Part shown: piece after piece, positions 1-5,169 of the stretch
Position numbering within the stretch: the stretch's first letter is position 1
Layout of the letters: the number at the start of each line of letters is the position of its first letter
Assembly: GCA_945828175.1 (NCBI GenBank)
Contig: CALZQD010000073.1
Location: 1 to 7,563 of the forward strand
Source: an uncultured Bacteroidales bacterium
GTDB taxonomy: Bacteria; Bacteroidota; Bacteroidia; Bacteroidales; Muribaculaceae
Reading direction: 5' to 3'
DNA: 7,563 nt
Position numbers and translations under genes: made by a program
Notes under the pieces: model-generated
Told to the model about the DNA's origin: nothing
Databases searched by the model: none
What the model saw: the letters and a program-made list of their open reading frames with translations, nothing else

Positions 1-54
1 GTTTTCGCGGCGATTTTAAGTGTTTTCGGTGGGGTTGCGGAGTTTGCGAGATTT

Positions 55-85
55 TTTGTATTTTTGTGGGTGATAGGTAAATTTA
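55..85 (+). promoter_or_regulatory. Probable Bacteroidota-type promoter for the tricorn-like protease
   Basis: A TTTG at 55-58 is followed after 19 nt by TAAATTTA at 78-85. This matches the Bacteroidota primary sigma consensus (TTTG at -33, TAnnTTTG at -7) at all positions except the last base. Transcription would begin near 90-93, giving a leader of about 35 nt before the ATG at 128. A second -7-like sequence, TATATTTT at 109-116, lacks a well-placed TTTG and is less likely. No strong Shine-Dalgarno sequence precedes the ATG, which is usual in this phylum. The start site is inferred. Confidence 0.5.
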
Positions 86-127
86 TCAGATTTCAATTAT
101 AAACCACATATATTTTTTCGTTATTGC

Positions 128-3100
128 ATGAAAAAACTGACTCTTATGCTCGGTCTGCTGCTGCCGCTGGCGGCTCAGGCCGTCACGCCGCTCTGGCTGC
201 GCGACGTAAAAATCTCGCCCGACGGCAAGACAATCGCGTTTACATATAAGGGCGACATCTGGACCGTCGCGACGGGCGGCGGCGAGGCTACACGCCTGAC
301 TGCCACGGACGATTACGAGACAAGTCCGGTCTGGAGCCCCGACAGCCGCACGATAGCCTTCGCAGGCGACCGCGCGGGCAACTTCGACATCTACACTGTC
401 GACGCCAAGGGCGGCGCTCCCCGACGCCTGACCTACAACTCGGCATCGGAGATTCCCGAAGCATTCACCCCCGACGGCAAGGCAATCGTCTTCTCGGCAT
501 CAATCATGGACCCGGCCGAGAGCGCCTTGTTCCCGACCTCGCGCATGACCGAACTCTATGAAGTCAATGTCGCCGACGGCGCTCTGACGCAACTGTTAGC
601 CACGCCGGCGCGCTTTGTCAGCTGGCTGCCCGACGGCAAATCGTTTCTCTATCAGGACGTCAAGGGCTTTGAGGACGAGTGGCGCAAGCACCACACATCG
701 TCGGTGACCCGCGACATCTGCCTGTATGATGCCAAGACCTGCCGTCACAGCAACCTGACTGCCCGCGGCGGTGAGGACACCAACCCGGTGAGCGGTGCCG
801 ACGGCAAATTCTACTTTCTGAGCGAGCGCAACGGCAAGACGGTCAACGTCTACGAGGCACCGATTGCCAACGCGGCCAACGCCAAGGCACTGACATCGTT
901 CACCACCCACCCCGTCAGATTCCTGTCGCGCGCCAACGACGGCACGCTGGCGTTCACTTATGACGGCGAAATCTATACACTCGCTCCCGGCGGCAAAGCC
1001 GCCAAGGTTGCTATCGACCTGACTGACCCCGACGTCAACATCATCGAGAAAGTCAATGTGCGAAGCGGCGCACGCCAGGCCGTGCCCTCGCCAGACGGCA
1101 AGTCGATAGCGTTTATCTACCGCGGCGACGTGTTCGTCACTCCGGTCGACTACTCGACGACCAAACAGATTACAGCCACCCCCGAGGCCGAGAGCGCCGT
1201 CAGCTGGTCGCCCGACGGCAAGGCGCTGATATACACCAGCGAGCGCGACGGCCTTGCCAACATCTACCGTGCGACGATAGAGCGCGAAGACTGCGAACCC
1301 AACTTCGCCAACGCCACGATAATCAAAGAGGAGCCGCTCTTCAAGGCTGACAGCCACGAGCGCGGAGGCGCCGAAATCTCGCCCGACGGCAAGAAACTCG
1401 CCTTTATCCTCGACCGCACGAAACTCGCCGTGATGGACCTCGACAGCAAAAAAGTCAAGCAGCTGACCGACGGCACGACAAATCCGCAGCGCAACGGCAC
1501 TTTCGGCTACAGCTGGTCGCCCGACTCGAAATGGATAGCTCTCGAGATCGTCGACCGCCGACACGAGCCCTACAGCGATATCGCCATCATCAATGTCGAG
1601 AGCGGCGAGATGACAAATCTCACCAACAGCGGCTACTTCGACGAACGTCCGCGCTGGACCCACGACGGCACGGCCATCACGTTCCAGTCAGAACGCTACG
1701 GCATGCGCAACCACGCCTCATGGGGGTCGCAGGGCGACGTGATGGCCATATTCCTCACCCGCGACGCCTATGACCGCTTCTGCCTCTCTGAAGAAGACTA
1801 CGCCCTGCAGAAAGAAATAGACAAAGACAACAAGAAGGGCAAGGACGAGGGCGAGAAAGCCGACAGCAAGGACAAGAAAGACAACGACAGCAAAGACATC
1901 GTCGTCGAACTCGACGGCATAGACCGCCGCATCGTCAGACTGACACCGATGTCGGCCGATCTGGCCGACCATATCGTCACGGCCGACGGCGAATCGCTCT
2001 ACTATATCATCGGCGGCCCCGAGAAAGAGCAGCTCTGGAAACTCGGCAGGCGCAAAGATGAGAACAAGCTCATCGGCAACCTCGACGGCGCCGGCCACTT
2101 CGCCTCTGACAAAGACGGCAAGAACCTCTTCATCATCGGCCGCTCGATAAAGAAGCTCGACCCCAAGAACGACAAGACCACAACGGTGAGCTACGCCGGG
2201 ACGATGCACATCGACCGCGCGGCCGAGCGCAGCTATATGTTCGACAACATCGAGCGCGAGGAGCGCGAACGCTTCTACACGGCCGACATGCACGGCGTCG
2301 ACTGGAAAGCGATGTCGAAGGCCTACCGCAAGTTCCTGCCCCATATCAACAACAACTATGACTTCGCCGAGATGGTCAGCGAATGGCTTGGCGAGCTCAA
2401 CGTCAGCCACACGGGCGGCCGCTACAGCCATCCGTCATCGAGTCAGGACGACCGCACGGCGTCGCTCGGTCTCATCTATGACTTCGGCTACAAAGGTCCG
2501 GGCCTGAAAATCGCCGAGGTCGTGGCCGGAGGCCCATTCGACCGCGCGTCGTCGACGGCAAAGGCCGGCACTATCGTCGAGGCCGTCAACGGCCGGAAGG
2601 TGGGCTTCGACCCGTCGATGGCTCAGGCTCTCAACGACATCGCCGGCAAGAAGACACTCGTCAGCCTCTATAATCCGACAACGGGCGAGCGCTGGAGCGA
2701 GGTCGTCAAGCCTATCTCTAACGGCAGTTTCAACGACCTGCTCTATCAGCGGTGGGTGAAAGGCCGCGCCGAGGCAGTCCACCGTCTGTCGGGCGGACGA
2801 TTGGGCTACGTCCACATCCAGTCGATGGGCGACGATTCGTTCAGAAAAGTATACTCCGACGTACTCGGCAAATATAACGACCGCGAGGGCATCGTCATCG
2901 ACGTAAGATGGAACGGCGGCGGCCGCCTGCACGAGGACATCGAGGTGTTCTTCAGCGGCGAGAAATATCTCACTCAGGAAATCCGAGGCATTAAGACCTG
3001 CGACATGCCGTCGCGCCGCTGGAACAAGCCGTCGGTGATGATCATGAGCGAGGCCTGCTACTCGAACGCCCACGGCACACCCTGGGTCTACAAGAACCGC

Positions 3101-3358
3101 GGCATTGGCCGCTTGGTAGGCATGCCCGTGCCGGGAACGATGACGTCGGTCAACTGGGTGACGATGCAGGACCCCACCCTCGTCTTCGGCATACCGGTCA
3201 TCGGCTACCGTCTCGCCGACGGCTCGGTGCTCGAGAACCAGCAGCTCGAGCCTGACGTGCGCGTGGCCAACGACCCGGCGACAGTAGTCAAAGGCGAGGA
3301 CGCGCAGCTCAAAGCCGCCGTCGAAGATCTGCTCAAGACCATCGACAGCAAGAAATAA
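128..3358 (+). CDS. Exported tricorn-type serine protease (peptidase family S41, with PD40 propellers and PDZ domain)
   Basis: This 1076-residue protein is almost the length of archaeal Tricorn (about 1071). It begins with a Sec signal peptide: KK, a leucine-rich core, and a probable cut after AQA at residue 18. There is no lipobox cysteine, so a soluble periplasmic enzyme is likely. Repeated SPDG/SPDS blades (about 27-45, 66-92, 318-338, 357-384, 413-441, 461-478, 507-525) form the two beta-propellers that in Tricorn guide peptides to the active site. A Lys/Asp-rich low-complexity segment lies at about 560-592 within the second propeller region. A PDZ domain spans about 777-865 and the S41 core about 870-1060. 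The Tricorn catalytic tetrad aligns: S760-H761 in GELNVSH, nucleophile S979 in CYSNAHG, and E1036 in LENQQLEPD, at near-constant offsets from Tricorn S745/H746, S965 and E1023. DVRWNGGG at 925-932 probably supplies the oxyanion hole. The enzyme should therefore be active on peptides. It appears monocistronic, with its own promoter and terminator. Substrates are unknown. Confidence 0.93.
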   Translation: MKKLTLMLGLLLPLAAQAVTPLWLRDVKISPDGKTIAFTYKGDIWTVATGGGEATRLTATDDYETSPVWSPDSRTIAFAGDRAGNFDIYTVDAKGGAPRRLTYNSASEIPEAFTPDGKAIVFSASIMDPAESALFPTSRMTELYEVNVADGALTQLLATPARFVSWLPDGKSFLYQDVKGFEDEWRKHHTSSVTRDICLYDAKTCRHSNLTARGGEDTNPVSGADGKFYFLSERNGKTVNVYEAPIANAANAKALTSFTTHPVRFLSRANDGTLAFTYDGEIYTLAPGGKAAKVAIDLTDPDVNIIEKVNVRSGARQAVPSPDGKSIAFIYRGDVFVTPVDYSTTKQITATPEAESAVSWSPDGKALIYTSERDGLANIYRATIEREDCEPNFANATIIKEEPLFKADSHERGGAEISPDGKKLAFILDRTKLAVMDLDSKKVKQLTDGTTNPQRNGTFGYSWSPDSKWIALEIVDRRHEPYSDIAIINVESGEMTNLTNSGYFDERPRWTHDGTAITFQSERYGMRNHASWGSQGDVMAIFLTRDAYDRFCLSEEDYALQKEIDKDNKKGKDEGEKADSKDKKDNDSKDIVVELDGIDRRIVRLTPMSADLADHIVTADGESLYYIIGGPEKEQLWKLGRRKDENKLIGNLDGAGHFASDKDGKNLFIIGRSIKKLDPKNDKTTTVSYAGTMHIDRAAERSYMFDNIEREERERFYTADMHGVDWKAMSKAYRKFLPHINNNYDFAEMVSEWLGELNVSHTGGRYSHPSSSQDDRTASLGLIYDFGYKGPGLKIAEVVAGGPFDRASSTAKAGTIVEAVNGRKVGFDPSMAQALNDIAGKKTLVSLYNPTTGERWSEVVKPISNGSFNDLLYQRWVKGRAEAVHRLSGGRLGYVHIQSMGDDSFRKVYSDVLGKYNDREGIVIDVRWNGGGRLHEDIEVFFSGEKYLTQEIRGIKTCDMPSRRWNKPSVMIMSEACYSNAHGTPWVYKNRGIGRLVGMPVPGTMTSVNWVTMQDPTLVFGIPVIGYRLADGSVLENQQLEPDVRVANDPATVVKGEDAQLKAAVEDLLKTIDSKK

Positions 3359-3380
3359 GCACTTCCGCGAAACCGATTAG

Positions 3381-3414
3381 CCGGGGCTCGCCATAACGGC
3401 GGGCCTCGGTATTT
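3381..3414 (+). terminator. Intrinsic terminator of the protease gene
   Basis: Arms 3381-3392 (CCGGGGCTCGCC) and 3398-3409 (GGCGGGCCTCGG) pair over 12 positions, with two G-U pairs and a 5-nt loop (ATAAC). TATTTT follows at 3410-3414. The hairpin starts 23 nt after the protease stop codon. It separates this gene from the downstream kinase, which has its own promoter. Confidence 0.8.
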
Positions 3415-3481
3415 TCCGCGGTATTCAGCATGCGTTTTCCGCGCAATATTTTGCTATGAAGTGATTTGACCTGCGAAATAC

Positions 3482-3512
3482 TTTTAAATATAATTTTAAT
3501 TAATTAATTTTG
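3482..3512 (+). promoter_or_regulatory. Probable Bacteroidota-type promoter for the sugar-kinase gene
   Basis: TAATTTTG at 3505-3512 is a perfect match to the TAnnTTTG -7 element. TTTT at 3482-3485 sits 19 nt upstream, a three-of-four match to the TTTG -33 element. The segment is strongly AT-rich (about 3478-3512) in a GC-rich neighbourhood. The predicted start near 3518 leaves a leader of about 27 nt before the ATG at 3545. An overlapping alternative pairs TTTG at 3465-3468 with TAATTTTA at 3491-3498, with a 22-nt spacer. No clear ribosome binding site is visible. Confidence 0.6.
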
Positions 3513-3544
3513 CACTTACCGAAATTCTAAGTCAACCAGGCATC

Positions 3545-4381
3545 ATGAAAATCATAGCAGAAAGTAGCAGCACGCGCACAGAATGGGCTCTTGTCGAGGG
3601 TGATACCATCGTCGAGCACGCATTCACGACCGGCTTGAACCCTTACTTCCAGACACGTCGCGAGATATCGCACAGCATCAGGCTCGAATTGCCCGAGGTC
3701 TTTTTCAAGAGGCGCTGGGATCACATCTATTTCTATGGCGCCGGATGTGCTAACGTCGAGAAAATCAAGGTCATCGAGTCGTCGCTCGTCGCGCAGTTCA
3801 AACCGCCGGTGACGGTAAACAGCGACCTTCTTGGCGCGGCCCGCGGCCGGCGCGGGCGCCGTCCGGGCAGGGCATGTATCTAAGGTACGGGCTCGAACTC
3901 GTGTCTCTATGACGGCGAGGAGATTGTCCGCTCGGTGAGCTCGCTTGGCTTCATCCTCGGCGACGAGGGCTCGAGCGCCTATATGGGCAAGCATCTTATC
4001 GCCGATATGCTCAAGGGCATCGCTCCGGTCGACCTGACAGAGGCGTTCTTCGAGTACTATAAGGTTTCGGCTAATATGCTGATGGATGATATCTACACTA
4101 ACTCGCTGCCGAGCCGTACGCTGGCGAAATACTCTGAGTTCCTGTCGCATCATCTCGACAATGAGTATGTCTACCGCCTTGTCTATGATGCATTTATGAG
4201 TTTCTTCACGCGCAACATCGCGTCTTATGAGTATGCGTCGCAGCCTATCTGCTTCGTGGGCTCGACGTGTGTGCTCTACCGCGACATCCTCTATCGCGCG
4301 GCTGCTGACTTCGGCGTGACCATCGAGAAGGCAATCCGCTACTCGATGCCGGGTCTGGTAGAGTATCATAAGAATGATTGA
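3545..4381 (+). pseudogene. BadF/BadG-type sugar kinase (N-acetylglucosamine kinase-like) with an in-frame stop
   Basis: Read through in one frame, this is 278 codons, the usual length of Bacteroidales BadF/BadG/BcrA/BcrD ATPase-family kinases. Such enzymes phosphorylate N-acetylglucosamine or a related amino sugar with ATP in the cytoplasm. Family landmarks appear in order: a phosphate-1-like AESSSTRTEW at 5-14, GLNPYF at 30-35, YFYGAGC at 62-68, SDLLGAAR at 93-100 (D94 matches the catalytic Asp of human NAGK), GTGSNS at 114-119, LGFILGDEGSSAYMGK at 134-149, FVGS at 237-240 and a C-terminal GLVEYH. Codon 113, directly before GTGSNS where relatives usually have a Leu or Ser, is TAA (3881-3883). 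There is no frameshift: the GTG at 3935 is codon 131 of the same frame. Translation from that GTG would lack the phosphate-1 motif and the catalytic Asp and should be inactive. Residues 101-108 are an unusual Gly/Arg run where relatives are more hydrophobic. Phosphate 1 has E6 and S8 where many relatives have Asp and Gly. The gene is either a recent pseudogene or carries a sequence error; the conserved second half favours a recent or artificial lesion. The exact sugar is not determined. Confidence 0.85.
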
Positions 4382-4462
4382 GCCAATACACAATACACAA
4401 TGCACAATGCACAATGCACAATGCATAATGCACAATGCATAATGCACGATGCACAATTGGCT
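4381..4462. repeat. Heptamer tandem array (consensus ACAATGC) flanked by short inverted repeats
   Basis: About eleven 7-bp units run from 4383 to 4459. The core units are ACAATAC (4390), four ACAATGC (4397-4424), then ATAATGC, ACAATGC, ATAATGC, ACGATGC and a final ACAATTG. AGCCAAT at 4381-4387 and ATTGGCT at 4456-4462 are exact inverted repeats enclosing the array, and GGTTTTG follows. The array begins at the kinase stop codon. Degeneration is greatest at the edges, as expected from slippage-driven expansion. I recall similar heptamer arrays in Bacteroidales intergenic regions. No function is known to me. Confidence 0.9.
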
Positions 4463-4507
4463 TGGTTTTGAACATAAGGCAGAAGGAAAGAAGGACAGAA
4501 GAGTTTT

Positions 4508-4540
4508 AAGTAAAATCACCTGAAAGGTGATGATCTTACT
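4508..4540. repeat. Two-part stem-loop at the left edge of the structured spacer element
   Basis: ATCACCT (4515-4521) and AGGTGAT (4525-4531) form a perfect 7-bp stem with a GAA loop. AGTAA (4509-4513) and TTACT (4536-4540) can pair outside it across a small asymmetric internal loop. There is no T-run on the + strand. On the - strand the stem is followed by TTTTACTT, so it could act as a weak terminator for leftward transcription. It may instead be the end of the structured element that follows. Confidence 0.55.
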
Positions 4541-4547
4541 GATGGCC

Positions 4548-4741
4548 GCGTAGGCCGAGGCGCAACAGCGCCAGCCTGCCCGGAACAGGCAATCAAAACG
4601 GCTGAGCGTCTACAAGACGCTGATTTGCAACCACAACAGCGCTTCTCCGAACCTACGCCAACCTTGTCATTTCCTTTCCCAGGCTTGGTCGGCTCTGCGA
4701 GCCTCCTGCGCCTGGGGTTATGCCACAACCTCGCCTCTGCG
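4548..4741. other. Multi-hairpin structured element, unclassified; possible ncRNA or dispersed repeat
   Basis: This stretch has no credible coding content but many complementary segments. GCGTAGG (4548-4554) pairs with CCTACGC (4652-4658) and encloses three hairpins: GGCGC/GCGCC (4559-4572, AACA loop), GCCTG/CAGGC (4574-4590) and AGCGTC/GACGCT (4605-4621). A second domain has CCCAGGC (4678-4684) pairing with GCCTGGG (4710-4716) around GGCTC/GAGCC (4691-4703), with 6-nt strands on each side. A small CGC/GCG hairpin lies at 4732-4741. I do not recognise tmRNA, RNase P RNA, SRP RNA, 6S RNA or a known riboswitch. Strand is undetermined because the pairing is mostly symmetric. A dispersed palindromic repeat is as likely as a functional RNA. 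Confidence 0.5.
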
Positions 4742-4763
4742 ATGCTTCGGGAAGGAATAGATT

Positions 4764-4808
4764 AATAAGGTCGATAAGGTCATTAAAGTCATTAAGGTCA
4801 TTAAGGTC
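4764..4808. repeat. Nonamer tandem array (consensus ATTAAGGTC), five copies
   Basis: Five contiguous 9-bp units are AATAAGGTC, GATAAGGTC, ATTAAAGTC, ATTAAGGTC and ATTAAGGTC. The last two are identical, and the leftward units differ at one or two positions. The unit is AT-rich and lies between two GC-rich palindromic regions. It keeps an open frame for three codons per unit, but the surrounding frame shows no protein-like composition, so I do not call a gene. Confidence 0.9.
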
Positions 4809-4829
4809 GGGCAATGTTGATGGGAGGTT

Positions 4830-4918
4830 CAACTCCGCCGGAGTTGGGCGCGTTTATGGGCGCAGCTGCCACGGGCGCGGGCGCCCGCGGTTAACAAGAT
4901 TTCAGGCCTCCGGCCTGA
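4830..4918. repeat. Cluster of three perfect 7-bp hairpins (left part of palindrome array)
   Basis: Three unrelated perfect stems occur within 90 bp. They are CAACTCC (4830-4836) with GGAGTTG (4840-4846), CGGGCGC (4872-4878) with GCGCCCG (4881-4887), and TCAGGCC (4902-4908) with GGCCTGA (4912-4918). Loops are 2-3 nt. None is followed by a T-run, so they do not look like terminators. Their sequences differ, so this is not a tandem repeat of one unit. Confidence 0.75.
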
Positions 4919-4945
4919 GCTACATCATTGATACTCAGCGATTAC

Positions 4946-5079
4946 GCCCATGGTCAGAAGACCGCGGGCTCCCAGGGCGAAGCCTATGGAGCAACGGTTT
5001 TAACCGTTGCAGGCCTGTGAGTTGGCTGCGAGGGCTAAAGTTCTCGCTCCATGCTTTGTAACTGTCGCCGCGATGCGGC
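4946..5079. repeat. Cluster of five hairpins (right part of palindrome array)
   Basis: Hairpins in order: GCCC...GGTC (4946-4955) with GACC...GGGC (4960-4969), one mismatch; GCTCC...GGGC (4968-4978) with GCC...GGAGC (4982-4992), two mismatches and a GAA loop; GCAACGGTT (4991-4999) with AACCGTTGC (5002-5010), perfect; GCGAGGGC (5028-5035) with GTTCTCGC (5040-5047), two G-U pairs; GCCGC (5067-5071) with GCGGC (5075-5079). Several abut or overlap by one or two bases, which is more than chance would give. The imperfect pairs look like decayed palindromes or arms tolerant of G-U, the latter suggesting selection as RNA. No associated transposase or RAYT gene is in the window. Confidence 0.65.
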
Positions 5080-5113
5080 TCGCGGGTGCAGGCTCGGATT
5101 TGGCGGAAATGAG

Positions 5114-5147
5114 AAAGCGAGCAGGGCCGGGGCGCTGCTCGCTTTTT
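5114..5147. terminator. Hairpin terminator downstream of rpoC, possibly bidirectional
   Basis: AAAGCGAGCAG (5114-5124) and CTGCTCGCTTT (5135-5145) form a perfect 11-bp stem with a 10-nt GC-rich loop. It lies 25 nt past the rpoC stop codon. On the - strand the stem is followed by an imperfect CTCATTT tail. On the + strand a TTTTT run (5143-5147) is stronger. It probably ends rpoC transcription and also stops rightward transcription before it enters rpoC antisense. Confidence 0.75.
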
Positions 5148-5169
5148 ATTGGGGGTTGGGATGTCAGTT

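Noticed and set aside
1..54. Possible end of an upstream gene at the left edge
   Set aside because: Too short to show a protein motif or terminator; nothing can be supported.
596..1663. Long antisense ORF within the protease gene, with similar ones at 1718-2431 and 2435-3073
   Set aside because: They are shadows caused by GC-rich codon use; their translations are Val/Ala/Asp-rich with no family motif, while the + strand carries a convincing protein throughout.
3545..4381. Frameshift or two separate genes in the kinase region
   Set aside because: Both parts are in the same frame (3935 minus 3545 is divisible by three) and the sequence between encodes the expected GTGSNS motif, so a single nonsense codon explains it.
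4383..4459. CRISPR array
   Set aside because: The units are 7 bp with no spacers and there are no cas genes.
4516..4728. Small Arg/Pro/Cys-rich ORF on the - strand
   Set aside because: It lies entirely over complementary stems, has no recognisable domain, and its composition follows from the GC-rich palindromes.
3849..4885. Shared 12-mer GGCGCGGGCGCC at 3849-3860 and 4874-4885
   Set aside because: The match does not extend beyond 12 bp and both sites are extremely GC-rich, so coincidence is the simplest explanation.
4720..5061. + strand ORF running through the nonamer array and palindromes
   Set aside because: Its repetitive Arg-Ser-Leu segment is just the 9-bp repeat read in frame, and the rest crosses hairpins; no protein family evidence.
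4830..5079. Integron attC-like cassette array
   Set aside because: No integrase, no cassette ORFs and no recognisable attC core sites; the stems are too short and unlike one another.
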